From Tieghemiomyces parasiticus (lineage: Eukaryota > Kickxellomycota > Dimargaritomycetes > Dimargaritales > Dimargaritaceae), in the NCBI GenBank assembly GCA_027575765.1, contig JANBPT010000099.1, positions 1-64,000 on the forward strand: a stretch of 64,000 nucleotides of DNA, given 5' to 3'. A program made the position numbers and the translations under genes. The notes under the pieces were generated by a model. It was not told where the DNA came from and did no database searches. It saw only the letters and a program-made list of their open reading frames with translations. The first letter of the stretch is position 1; each line of letters begins with the position of its first letter. Of the stretch, positions 37,803 to 48,819 are shown piece by piece.

Positions 37803-38939
37803 ATGCCTGCCACGCCCACCCCGGAATCAACCACATCTAACCAGGCAGTCAGCGCGAATGGACAACGCCAGACCGCCCCCCTGCAGGCGCCATCGACCCA
37901 GCCTGCCATGCCTCAGGACATGCCCAGCCTTCAGTCTACGTTCGCCGGCCTTTTCGGAAACTTGAACCGCAATGTACTCAAAACTCAACTACAGAAGACG
38001 GAATCTACGGTTAGCCGGTGGGGCGCGGGGCTGTCCAGTTTTATCCAGCAGGCCATCACCATCGAGGAGCCCGAGACGAGTTCCCATTGTGTCGGTCACC
38101 AGCCCTTACACGCCGCAGGTGCCCCATCTCTCCACCAGCGCCGCCAGCGCCGACTGGGTGGATTGCAGGCCAGCCGTGCCACCTATCTCGACGACCCTGC
38201 AGCCGACTCGGCCTACCAGGCATTCACCGTCGCCTACCAACCAGACGACCACACCGCGGAGGTGGAGCGGCTGCTTGAATCCACTCCGGCCGTCAAAAAA
38301 CTCTATGACGAGCTTGTGCCGACAAGCCTCACGGCGGAGGAGTTCTGGCGGCGGTACTTTTTCCGGGTCGCCGAGCTTGAGGAGCGGGAACGTGTCCGCG
38401 AGCGCCTCATCAGCGGCAAGGACAGTCACAGCGCTGGTCGTGGGTCCTCGGCGGACCTTGCGCGGTCGAGTAGCACGACAGCACTCACCGCTACTGCATG
38501 CCCTACCTCCGCGCGGCCGAGCAACGAGGGTAACCAAGGCTTTGCAGCGGTCGCCGAGGTGGAGGAAGAAGAGTTGGGTTGGGATAGCGACGACTCGGAC
38601 GAAGCAGTACGAAAGGTTGACGCCAAGTCAGCCGTTAATGAGAAGGCGGTTACCCCTGTTGACGCCAAGGCCAAGGCTGAGACCGGCGCGACCCGCGCGG
38701 GCACTTCCGCGGCTACGTCGCCGTCTCTAAAGTCAGTCACCTCTATCTCGAGTCCGGAACGACCTGACCCCGTCCAGGTTAGGCCTCATAATTCAAGAGC
38801 AGCCCTCATCGCCAATTCTGCCGCACCATCGACAGGTACAACTGAGATGCCCGCTGTCTCAACAGCCTCCAAATCAGGGAAGGAAAAAGCGCCCGCTAGC
38901 GAGGAGGATGAAGATGATGACTGGGGCAATTGGGAGTGA
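37803..38939 (+). CDS. BSD-domain protein (Dos2/BSDC1-like)
   Basis: 378 aa, single exon. BSD domains are small three-helix modules found in TFIIH p62, synapse-associated proteins and Dos2/BSDC1; the cellular role of this subgroup is poorly defined. The domain lies at about residues 130-195, with ATYLDDPAADSAYQAFTVAY, LLESTPAVKKLYDELVP and TAEEFWRRYFFRVAELEE; the invariant Phe-Trp pair is F181-W182. As in Dos2/BSDC1 the domain is followed by a long low-complexity acidic region (EEEELGWDSDDSDEAV) and the protein ends in an acidic/Trp tail (EDDDWGNWE). The N-terminal part (TFAGLFGNLNRNVLKTQLQK) is predicted helical. ATG at 37803 is preferred over extending 37 codons upstream into sequence unlike the coding region. 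It ends in TGA, showing that TGA is a real stop in this genome. Confidence 0.82.
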   Translation: MPATPTPESTTSNQAVSANGQRQTAPLQAPSTQPAMPQDMPSLQSTFAGLFGNLNRNVLKTQLQKTESTVSRWGAGLSSFIQQAITIEEPETSSHCVGHQPLHAAGAPSLHQRRQRRLGGLQASRATYLDDPAADSAYQAFTVAYQPDDHTAEVERLLESTPAVKKLYDELVPTSLTAEEFWRRYFFRVAELEERERVRERLISGKDSHSAGRGSSADLARSSSTTALTATACPTSARPSNEGNQGFAAVAEVEEEELGWDSDDSDEAVRKVDAKSAVNEKAVTPVDAKAKAETGATRAGTSAATSPSLKSVTSISSPERPDPVQVRPHNSRAALIANSAAPSTGTTEMPAVSTASKSGKEKAPASEEDEDDDWGNWE

Positions 38940-39503
38940 ATGAGCGCCTGTTGAATTCCTTTTTTTTTCCTTTAGGTCTAATTAACTTTTTTCTATCCAA
39001 AGCAATTTCAATTGGCCAGCCACATTTCTTCTTCATGCATTACAATTATTGCGGTATGGGAAAGATACCTGGCGCCGCTTCTACTGGAAAAATTAAACTG
39101 ATCAGATACACCGTTGCAATCCAGCTGTCTCTGCTGCCCGGGCATTCGTCGAGGTCAAGTTCATGTTCAATTGATTCGCAAGTGGTGCATTGGTGCCGTG
39201 ACCTTTAGGGGTCTTACCAGCGGTCATTACCGTGAATAAGCTCTGTTACGTCGGGGTAACAGCGAAACCTACATGCCATTAAAGTATTCTATAAACGGCC
39301 TGCAATATGACAGACACCATTGCTGCCAATTATAGTCACTTTTTGGCATTGTAGACGTGGTTTGGTTGGTTTTAAAGTTGGAAGTGTCTTGTCCCACCTC
39401 ATCCCGAGGCCGATATAAAAAATTCCATAACAAGGCTAGTCCAAAAATAATCAAGCCCTGTAAAGTCCGTGTTATGACTATTTCCAATTGCGTATAGATG
39501 AAA
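38940..39503. other. Intergenic after BSD gene
   Basis: T-rich just after the stop (38958-38968), probably the BSD gene's 3' UTR. Nothing else recognised. Confidence 0.4.
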
Positions 39504-40541
39504 CCAAGTCATCAAAAAAATATTAAACTGGGGGTCTCAAATCGTAGTGGTTTAGATAAAACCTCGGAGAGTCAATGATCCTGAGTCGATTGGTATAAAC
39601 CATTTCTGACTTCACACTTTGCTTTTTTCAACTATTTATCATTCCTAATTTGAATACCCACTCCACTCAATATAACCAGGCGTGGTGTACGGGCCCTTAT
39701 TTATAATTACTATCTGGGGGGCTGCAAGGCAGATGCTATTCTAAATGTTTTGACTACCACACTGGTCCCGACTACCCTAGCCACTCCACCACCTACAGGT
39801 GGCTAGCACGCTTTCGCACAGGTCGCCATGCTTTTGCAGATGACCTTTGCTCTGGCCGCCCATCAGATGACGTTGGTGACCTTTATGGGGACATGATCCT
39901 GAGATGGCTGGGGGAAGACCCTCAACTGACTGCTGAGCAATTGGCCTGGGCCTGCCACAATTCCCCTAGTACCATACGCAGAGTTCTGCTTAGGATCCTG
40001 GGCTGTGTAGCTACCTAAACCATTGGGTCCCCCACGGCCTTACCGACGATCAGCGTCACCAGTGAGTACATTTTGCCACCGAGTTCCTGGAGGGGTTCGA
40101 TGAGGGCCAGTGAGTACCTGCTGGACTCCATCGTCACAGGTGATGGAGCATGTGTGAAGGCACGTGGAAGTCTGGACCATCGTTCTCCATGACTCTATCA
40201 TGATAACGCGCCACCACATTGTGCTGCAGCTACCCAGGCGTATATCTCCGCCTCTAAACTCAAACTTCTTTCGGCCTCTCTCTACAGTCCTGCTGACCTG
40301 GCAGCCTGCGACTTCCGGCTGTTCAGGAATGTCAAACAGCGGCTGGAGGGTAAAAGGCTCACCACGGTGGAGGCAGTTCTGGACGCCTGGCGATCAGAGC
40401 TAGCCAAGCTCCAGCCTAATGACTTGAGAGCCTGCTATGGTGGCTGACTAGAAAAAGCTCACCGAGTTGTCTAGGGTGGCGGTAAGTGTTTTAATTAAAC
40501 ATCATTGAACAGAACAATCCTAAACAGTACGGTGGCACCTA
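39504..40541 (+). mobile_element. Internally deleted mariner relic, copy 2
   Basis: Related to the mariner at 48660-49949 over most of its length but about 250 bases shorter. The leader (GAGTCGATTGGTATAAACCA, from 39580), the AT-hook-like GRPSD segment (~39860) and the second HTH (~39940) can be aligned. The sequence then jumps, near 40146, from the TGD motif of the first catalytic Asp to the RGSLDH block, so the intervening catalytic sequence is gone. HDNAPPH (~40200) and YSPADLAACDFRLF (~40285-40325) remain, keeping the third Asp. The right end shows a partial TIR (GGCACCTACA at 40534-40543). The frame is broken several times. Left boundary approximate. Confidence 0.82.
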
Positions 40542-40975
40542 CAGCATGCGAAGCTATTTCGCAAAAAAATCGATGCCGTAATTAGGTGTGAGTCCCAACC
40601 CTGACGAGTCCATTATGGCTGGATAGTTTAGCAGGCTGTTGATGTTGGCTACCCACGTACATGGAAACCATTTGCACGAAAACAGCTCATGTTCGTACTG
40701 GCCAGATCGTTACCCAGGCTGCTTGCCGCTGGGCTAAGCCCGGGAGCCAGCGCTGGCCCCGCTCTCTTGGATAGGGGGTGTGTTACTGAAATAGCAAGTC
40801 GATGCGCCACGACCCGCAATCTGAGATTCCGCCAGGACGTTTCGATTCACATCCTGCCTGTATATTCTAGATACCATTGTTCATTTTCCTTCCCGGGGTC
40901 CGCCACACAGATCGGAGCGACTACATTAACCTTCTCGCCAACGTCGTCGCATTCCCCTTCATTTACTTGCCGGTC
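40542..40975. other. Intergenic / leader of TRM10
   Basis: No recognised gene. The 5' leader of TRM10 presumably lies in the last 100-150 bases; the frame is open upstream of the chosen ATG for 33 codons but without family similarity. Confidence 0.35.
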
Positions 40976-42331
40976 ATGGACAACCAAGCCGAAATCCCCG
41001 CCATTTCCCCTTCGCCACCGACACCACTAGAAACCGCGGCCACCGTCCCCGCTCCGATCCCCGCCACCGAGCCTGCCCCAAAAGCCGAAGAACCCCTTTC
41101 TAAGTCTGCCCGGAAACGTCTCCTCAAGCAGGAAAAATGGGAAGCTGGGAAGGACGCGCGGCGGGCCAAGAAGAAGGAGCAGCGCAAAACCCGAAAGGAG
41201 GAGCGCCGCGAGCTGATCGCCCAGGGTGTCCTGGCCCCCCCTCCGCCCCGGACAGATCGCTTCGCCGGTGAGCAAACCGACCTCACGGTTGTACTGGACA
41301 TGTCTTTCGATGAGCTGATGAATGATAAGGTGAGTGGCTACTTTACTGCACGAGTTGAGTTGGAGATGGCATTACATTCCCGCCGGGCCGCCAAACTTAT
41401 GCCATCCCTATCCTTTCAGGGTCCTAATGGCACGTTTTAACCCTCATCGACGCCCTTACGCCTTCCTGTCCTTATCAACTCACCAGGAAATCGTATCGAT
41501 CGTCAGCCAAGTGACCCGGTGTTATTCCTTTAACCGTCAGGCTCCTCGAAAGGCCCACCTGGTGGCAACGGAGTTCCACGGCCGGGCCCAAGCGCGGATG
41601 CAGAACGTACTGACCGGCTCGGCCAATTGGAAGGACATTCGGTTCGAGACGTGCAGTTATCTTGATCTCTACCCAAAGGAGCGGCTAGTGTACCTGACCG
41701 CCGATGCTGAGACATCGTTGCAAACCCTCGATGAGTCCAAGGTGTACATTTTGGGCACGTTCGTGGATAAGAACCGACATAAGGGGTTAACCTACAAGAA
41801 GGCTACCGAACAGGGTATCGCCACCGCCCAACTGCCGATCGGGGAATATCTTAAGATGGCCACCCGCAAGGTCCTCACTGTCAATCAAGGTAAGAGGGGT
41901 ACAGCGTTGCCTGGCCACGGGTGGCTATGTGTATGGGGGTGATATAGTGGGGAGGGGGGCCGCCTGGCCCCTACCCTTGCCCAACCTTCTGACCTAACCG
42001 CATTCCATTTTGCCGAATACCTTGACCCCCGCTGCCTGGCACTGCGCTGACCCACCATCCAGTGTTGGAAATCATGCTGGGCTACCTCGAACATGGCAGC
42101 TGGGAGGCCGCCATGAAGGAGTTTATCCCCCAGCGCAAGTTGGCAAGCGCTAAATCTGTCGCCCAGGCCGATGGCTCGGTCACCTCCACCGGGTCCCCTG
42201 GTCCGGACAGCCTGGGCATGGATGCCTGTGAGGGTGACGACGAGGACCTAGAGGAACCCGTGGAAGTCTCGGCCGGAAAGGAGGCGGAATCCGACGGCGC
42301 CGCCGCCCCCGCCCCCGCTAATCAATTGTAG
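40976..42331 (+). CDS. TRM10: tRNA (guanine-9-N1)-methyltransferase Trm10
   Basis: Model join(40976..41329,41487..41889,42063..42331), 341 aa. SPOUT-class enzyme that methylates N1 of G9 in tRNA using S-adenosylmethionine. The N-terminus carries the basic helix expected to grip tRNA (SARKRLLKQEKWEAGKDARR and KKKEQRKTRKEERRE, residues ~43-80). The SPOUT fold starts at LTVVLDMSFDELMNDK, then EIVSIVSQVTRCYSFNRQAP, ERLVYLTADAETSLQTLDE, YILGTFVDKNRHKG with conserved Asp at residue 212, and LPIGEYLKMATRKVLTVNQ. Exon 3 supplies VLEIMLGYLEHGSWEAAMKE and IPQRK. Introns of 157 and 173 nt have GTGAGT and GTAAGA donors and keep phase exactly. The C-terminal tail is acidic and low-complexity. Length fits cytosolic/nuclear fungal Trm10. 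Stop TAG. Confidence 0.93.
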
Positions 42332-42981
42332 GCTGCTTTTGGCACGACGCGTTTCCTGAATTTTCCGCACTTGATCGCCTTCCAACCTGCCCCGAGGCCA
42401 TTAAAAATAAACCATATGCCCTTTCAGTACTGCTCGTGACGACCGACGTGGCTTGCAAATGTGGCCCTGGGTGATTGACAGTCCCCAAACTGGGCCAGGA
42501 TAGGGTCGTTTACAACCCGTCCGGACGCGCAGCCTGATAGCGAGCGCGAGTGAGCTCGGTCTTTCGAGCAGCACTGGTACTGGAATCGCAGGGCGGTACG
42601 CCACCATCGGTGGACGCCGCATGAGGCGTTGGAATACTATCGTTGTTGCCGGTCCGCGGTACGCGCCCTCCGTGGACCGTCCTTCAAAGTGCGTATTTTC
42701 GCAACTGCCCAGTATTCTGTCCTCTGCTACACTCGTGGGCCGGAATGGGTAGGTATATAGTGTGGTTGCCACCCCTCCTCCCGTCCACCATAAACTCTCG
42801 CCAAGGGCGCTTCACCTGCCGACTATGACACGAAGCTTGCTGGGTCTATTCCATCCCACTCCGACCTCCTCACCATTCCTCGTTTCCAACGAAGATTCGG
42901 CCTTCCCCCCTCCCTTCCACCCGCTCAAAACCAACCCGTCCGGCATTTTCACGGCTCCGCCCTCTTCGCTCATTCCGCAAT
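42332..42981. other. Intergenic, TRM10 to 567-aa gene
   Basis: Contains the TRM10 poly(A) hexamer. The last ~200 bases are C/T-rich (promoter-like for the downstream plus-strand gene). No separate gene recognised. Confidence 0.4.
42406..42411 (+). terminator. Possible TRM10 polyadenylation signal
   Basis: AATAAA 75 bases after the TRM10 stop. Confidence 0.4.
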
Positions 42982-44856
42982 ATGACCGACCATGCCTCGC
43001 AGGGTGGAAACCCGCCTGTCACCGAGAACCCAGTGTAAGTGGCCTGCCAAGTTACTATGGACTACCACAAAGAGTCGTAACCTTATAGCAACTGGGGTTA
43101 GGTATTGCCACACGGACGCTACTACGCATGTCCACGCCACTCTACTGCTCAACACATAGTAACACCGCACGCTTGTACTTCAACTCCGCTCCTTTACTAA
43201 CACAGAACAGCCGACCTCTACCGGCGGATCGAATCAGCCGCCGTGGGGTTCTTTCACAGCATCGAACCCGACCAACCGGTTAGCCAACGCCGACTTTTCC
43301 TGTTCCGTTACCTTAAAGCGGGCGGAATCACAGCCCCGGCACCCATGTTCCGTGTTAACGCTTCACGCACTGAGCGTAACCGTCGTCGCCGGCAGCGGAC
43401 TAAGGCTAACAAGGATGCCCGTAAGGCTCAGGCCATGCGTGAGCTTGGTAAGGTCATGGCCGAGGAGTTTCCTCCGGAGTCGGTGCCAGCGGCGGCAACC
43501 CTGGCCACCGCCGCTACACCGGAAGTAGCGGAAATCAAGACTGACGAGCCGCCGTCCTCCGCCCCCACCGCTCCGGAATCGACACCCGAGCCGGCTGCCT
43601 CCGAGCCCGTCACGTCTAAGTTGGCCTCCAAATCGATTGATCCCACGCCAGCTGACGATACCATGCCTGCCTTGACCGATCAACTGGTCGACCTCAATTT
43701 GGTTGAGTACACGAGTGATATGGATATTTACGCTGAATCGGACGATGAGTTGCCCTATCAACATGAAGGCGGCAGTGCCGCGCTGACGATGGCGACCGAT
43801 ATACCCACAGTCGTAGCCCCCGCACCCCTCTCCCCGAAACGGCTCGACTTATTCGACACTTACATGGGTGGCGACGAGGACCGGTTCGGGGGATGGTCAG
43901 CAGACGAAGCATCTGGGGGAAGCGATGCCGAAGGGGGACCCAAACCCTCCAGCGGTGATCCCTGCGCTGTCCGTAGTCCCAATCTAGCCGCGAGTAAGTC
44001 GCCCCGGCCCGTACCGGAGAGCTGGGTCGCCAACTACCAAATCAGCTTTACCCAGTTCGCGCGCTACTTCTTCTCGCAACACGTTCTGTACCTGCACCCA
44101 ATCCTCGATCAGGCCGAACTGCAACTGTACCTCGACATCGTGGGCGGTTTTCTCGGGCACCTGCGGGCGAGCGGAACGGTTCCCGAGTGCGCCATCGATC
44201 TCGACGACGCACTCCGGGTGGTGGCCCGGGCACGGGTCGAGCTGCCACTCATTCACCACCTGAGTCAGGCCATGCCTGACCCTCTGCACCGCGCCCAGGA
44301 GCAGCGGTTCAACCGTCTCATGAACCCCTCCTCGACAACAGCAGCAACGGCCGAGGTGACTGTCGACGATGACCCAAACGATTGGGCCGCACAGGACACC
44401 CGGAAGCTGACCGCAGAGCAAGTGGCCGAGTGGACCGCACACCTAGGTCCCGAGGTCACGCAGACCAAGGAGGATTACTTGGACATCCTAGTGACGGCGG
44501 TCGACCCAATCCACCACCAGTTTGTGGCCCACCTCTGGAAAGGATACGTACCGGAATGGCCGGAGGCGCTGGCCCCGCCAGGCACGCAGTTTGGGGAGGA
44601 CACGAGCGACGACCTGGACGACCGAACACGGGCGACGCTGCATCACCACCGCAGCTGCGGCCCGGATTCCAATCCGTCCGTGGTTGTGCAGGTCACTCCT
44701 AATCTGCTACCTTACCTTCGGCCGGGGCTCGTCCTGAACGGGCGATTCGCACAGCGCTCCGACGGCGGTTGGTATATAGTCTCGGCGCCGGCGATTATGC
44801 CCAGTTATTATCTAGAAATGCCCGAGGGGGAACCATTAGAGATCGATGCCCACTGA
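42982..44856 (+). CDS. Uncharacterised 567-aa protein, two exons
   Basis: Model join(42982..43034,43206..44856). I do not recognise the family. Exon 1 encodes only MTDHASQGGNPPVTENP plus two bases of the next codon; the intron (171 nt, GTAAGT donor at 43035, CACAG acceptor ending 43205) joins in phase, giving ...NPVTADLYRRIESAAVGFFH. Visible parts: a short ordered N-terminal block (ADLYRRIESAAVGFFHSIEP to YLKAGG), a highly basic helix (RTERNRRRRQRTKANKDARK), a long Ala/Pro/Ser/Glu linker, then a second ordered block (VANYQISFTQFARYFFSQHV through LPLIHHLSQAMPDPLHRAQE), and a C-terminal block with PDSNPSVVVQVTPNLLPYLR and WYIVSAPAIMPSYYLEMPEG. No membrane segment or signal peptide. Coding-like GC3 bias supports a real gene. 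Stop TGA. Confidence 0.75.
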
Positions 44857-45369
44857 TCTCGCGTCGCCGACACGACAGGCGAAAAATAATAACCATCGAC
44901 CTTAACTCACTTCTTAAACCATCCACTATCGCAATAAATATAAATAGGACGATTGACACTCTGTTAACGGCCATGAATACGCTTGGCGAGAATTTGTGGC
45001 CGATTACCCAGCAATCTTGATTGGCAGCGTCATTTACCAACTGTTACCCGAAGGTTGAAAAAATAGTATTATTTTTTTGATAAACTTGGGCAGCGTATAT
45101 ATTTATTGTCCATCCTCTTTGGCGAAAAAAGCCCCAGCGATAGGCTTTTCCAACCGCACCGCCTACACGGCTTGATTTCTTGCTCGGCTCCATATCACAT
45201 ACCGTTCACCATTTTCGGAGTACTGGTTGACAACAAAATTTCGTTCTGGCAGCATCGCAAAAATTTCTTTTCGGACGGCCGTAACTTTGCGACTCACTGC
45301 CACACGCGATACAACATCTGGCACCGCTAAGGCCAGATGGGCGATTGCTAGCCGCAACGTTGTCAGAAC
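44857..45369. other. Intergenic between convergent units
   Basis: AT-rich 0.5 kb with a poly(A) hexamer for the plus-strand gene. No further feature recognised. Confidence 0.4.
44933..44938 (+). terminator. Possible polyadenylation signal of the 567-aa gene
   Basis: AATAAA 77 bases after the stop codon. Confidence 0.4.
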
Positions 45370-47677
45370 TTAAATAAACAGGCTGACGCTATTACTGGAA
45401 ATGGCAGGCGTGGTAGACCTCACACCATTGTCATCGGATGTGGCCGACCAGACTGAGACCAGCTCGTGGCAGACGCGGTCACGTAGAGCAAGGTCTTCCC
45501 GTAAGTTATAGGCTAACGCAATCCGCACTCGTTCGTCAACCAAGGTTTGGTTGGCTTTGTTTAGCGGGTACGAGTCGATACCGTCTGTAGGTGTCGACCA
45601 ACGGGTAGTAACGGCAATGAAGAGGTTACGCAGAAATCGGGTGACCGCGACGACGGCCTCCTCATGGCAGTACTGAACGACCAGAGGGCGCAGGGTAATA
45701 CCCTCTGGGTACTTTGGCAAGGGATCAAGGGGGCTGCCGGGAAACAGGTGGGTGGCCAAGTAGGTCAGCGTGCGGTTAAAGTCCGGGGGCGTCGGGGCGG
45801 TCAGGCAGTCGCGGATGATGTTGTTCATTATGGCCAGCGCTAGCTTACGCACCTGGGCATAATGGTCGGCCACGAAGTCTAGGGCAACTCGGTAGCGGAA
45901 GGACTCAATTGGTCCGTACGCGTCACGGGCGAAGCGCAGGGCCTAGAGCCGATTCAGCCGTTGGAGCTGGCAGATTGGCAGTTTTGTAAAAACATGTAAG
46001 GAGAGGGGGGATGAGGGCGGTTTAGGATAGTGTTTGACACGATGATATGTTGCAGGCTGGGTAATGGCCCTAGCATGGAACCCTTTGGTACGAAAGTACG
46101 ACCTAGGAGCGGGCTCTTTTAACTCACCTCCCGGACGTTGGAATTGATTAGGTTTTCCATGGCAACCAGGCCGTCTGGGGTGGCCCATTCGCTCGAACTG
46201 GCGAGGGTGCCAAGCAAAATCTTGAGTGCCCATTCGACCGAGCTTTTGACATCGGCGAGCTCGGATCAAAGAGCGGCGAACAGGGCCGCGGCGAAGAGGA
46301 GGGTATGTCGGCGAGAAAAGCCGGGTATCTCAATCAGAAGATGGGTCATTGCCTTGTAAGCTCCGGTACGGATGTCCTTGAACACCGTATTGACTTTATT
46401 GCCCGTCCGGATTCTACGGACCAGCGCGAACAGGCCCTGGGAAATGTCCGAGGCGGCGGCTTCGACTTGTACCTTATTGCCGCGCGTGATGGGCATTGTT
46501 ACGATTTCAATACCGCAGAGGCCTAGCAGTGGTTCGATACTAACATTGTTGAGCGCGCCGAAAACGATGTCCAGGATGGGGGGGGGAACCGCGCAATCGA
46601 CGTTGACCAAGTGGCTTCACGATCGGATTAATTTATGCTTCAAGGTGGACTGTACGCAAGGGACAAAGGACGGGCAATCAGGGTTATTGAGGGTGTCCCC
46701 GGGCACCGTGGATCCATAGTAAAGTGTAAGCAGCCTATTAACCATCCATTCATTTTCTCAACCTCGGGTCCACGGCTCACTTAGGAAACCGCGGCACCAA
46801 GGTAGCACGGGCAAACTAGTCTCGCAGTTGGCCACGAAGGCGGCGAGCCGCTGGTAACCAGCGATGATAAATTGACCTTGAGGGGTTCCTACGGAGACCA
46901 GGTCTAAGGTATGCTCCATGTAGTTCAAAATATTCAGCTGTACATTGGTGCCACGTGGTGGTACAGAATAGCTACGGTAGACAGACTTAGTCAACGGTAT
47001 GTATGATAACATAGAGGACGGCTATTTAACCTACGTCTAAACAGGCCAGGAGACTACATAATGTGTTCTTACCTTGACGGTTAGAGAGCCGAGGCGGGCA
47101 TTAGCCCACAAAGCTTTCCCGCCGCCAGTGACAAAATCCACGTCATTGGTACTCAGACCAGGGAACGACGCGACCCCATACGCCGGTGGACGGGCATCCA
47201 GGTCATCCGGGAGGAGGAGCACCTTGAGGAATACATCATAGAGTAGATAGCTGGCGGAGGGGGAAAGCACCGGCGACGTCGACCGAAATTTATATTCGTT
47301 AGTCCCAAAGGACCACAAAGATGTCAAAGAGCAAGGAGATGATGACCTTGAGGTGGGTAGTCGGCCTCACGGCCAATGCCCCGCCAGCTAGTGGAAATAG
47401 TCCAACCGTGCCTGGTTATGCAAGCGGTCGAGCCCCTTCCGGGGGGGCATTACAAGCTTCGTTCGCTCAGCCCTGGGTGGTCGTGGTCGTCTTCTACGAG
47501 CTTAAAATATAGATCCAGGAGAGCCACAGCCGGTACCGGCTGGTATTTTCTGTCACTATTTCGGACACTCTCGTCCAGGACAGCACTGATGTGGCCTCTT
47601 GCGGACTTGACGTCCTCGAGCATCTTTGGTATAGGAATCAAGTCCTGATTGCCCTGCTCGCTAGACTTCTCGTCCAT
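45370..47677 (-). pseudogene. ECM29: Broken 5' part of a proteasome adaptor ECM29-like gene
   Basis: Minus-strand chain of exons: 47677..~47450, 47387..47073, 46985..~46775, 46649..46128, 45942..45370; several joins have good GT-AG sites in phase 0. The conceptual product resembles the N-terminal HEAT-repeat half of Ecm29, which tethers 26S proteasome core and cap: VKSARGHISAVLDESVRNSD with PVPAVALLDLYFK near the start, PGLSTNDVDFVTGGGKALW, then DIRTGAYKAMTHLLIEIPGF, LFAAL.SELADVKSSVEWAL, and NVREALRFARDAYGP...FRYRVALDFVADHYAQVR. Identification is from remembered family patterns, moderate certainty. Damage: in-frame TGA at 46617-46619 and 46266-46268 (each one substitution from CGA), and an apparent one-base frameshift near 47299-47302. 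The chain ends at 45370 after roughly 650 codons, whereas Ecm29 is usually about 1,800 aa, so the C-terminal two thirds are missing. Confidence 0.6.
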
Positions 47678-48657
47678 ATTAACTATAAGGAACGGGCTCT
47701 TGGCATGTTCCAGGTCTTCTGAGACCAATGGTGATTGTGGGCCGGAAGAATTTTCAGATTGAGAAGGTTAATGGGAGAGAAGTGTGCTTATGATGATCGC
47801 CTGGGTACGTCAACCATTACTTACTCGACAAACAACATACCCTCCACCACAGGTTCGGCCCAGCAGGGCTTAAGGACGCCTATTAATCCAGAATATACCC
47901 ACCGATGCTACTGGGGGTCATGGTTAATCGGGGTTCGCGACGGTGCCGCGACAGCGGCTGCCTCGTGTCCGAGGGGGGGGCACCATATAGGCGATGTTGG
48001 AGGAGGGTTATCTCGCCAGTCACCAGTAGAAAGCGGGAGGGCTTAAAAAAGGGCGGTCGTTGCTTAGTAATATGAACACGGTGGAAGGCAGAGGTGAGAT
48101 GCAAAATGTTTGGGTGGGGGATCCGAAGGAGTAGGGAGGGGGGCGGCAAGGTAAGATTTATAGACCCGTAGTCCCAGGGTCGAACTTAAAGGACACACTG
48201 CGCACTGCATAGGAAGGGGGAAAGAAGGCATAACAGCTGGGAAATTATCGGCCTGCTTGACTTCTCACCATTTTCGTCCCAGGTGGGTGGCAATGGTACC
48301 CATCCCAGCTGGGCCGTTTAACGCAAACACCATGTCCCACTTCCCAGACTGTTCTGGCCCTGCCGATAAATTATAGTGTTGGATGCTCACGGTTGAACGT
48401 TGGTTTTCGGGTACTCCCGACAGTTGGAACGCAACAGGTGGGTAACAGGCTGCCATGGCGTATGGAACTCGTGACCGAGTCGAACTGAACGCTTCATTTA
48501 GGACGGTATTCGTATGCGCCAGCCTCAAGATGATGCGACACCTTCGCAATCGATGAAACGGCACATAGGGGTCAGGGAGAAAGGGTGTCAAATCAACATG
48601 AAGCCGTGAATATTGGTAGCCAAATTCATCCTTGTTGAATATAGAACTAACTAGATT
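47678..48657. other. Intergenic left of the mariner
   Basis: Presumed former promoter side of the ECM29-like gene. No gene recognised; a 108-codon minus frame (48265-48591) has no known signature. Confidence 0.4.
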
Positions 48658-48659
48658 TA

Positions 48660-48688
48660 CAGGTGCCTCAAATAATTGTGAGGTTTTT
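48660..48688. repeat. Left terminal inverted repeat of the mariner
   Basis: Begins CAGGTGCCTCAAATAATTGT; pairs with the right TIR with about three mismatches over 28 bases. Confidence 0.9.
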
Positions 48689-48819
48689 GAGTGGGAGGCC
48701 TCAGATCGCAGTGTTTCAGATGAAACCTAAGAGAGTCAATGATGCTGAGTCGATTGGTATAAACCACTCCAGGATTGAACCATTTTTGACTTCACAGCTT
48801 GCTTTTTTAACCGTCCATC

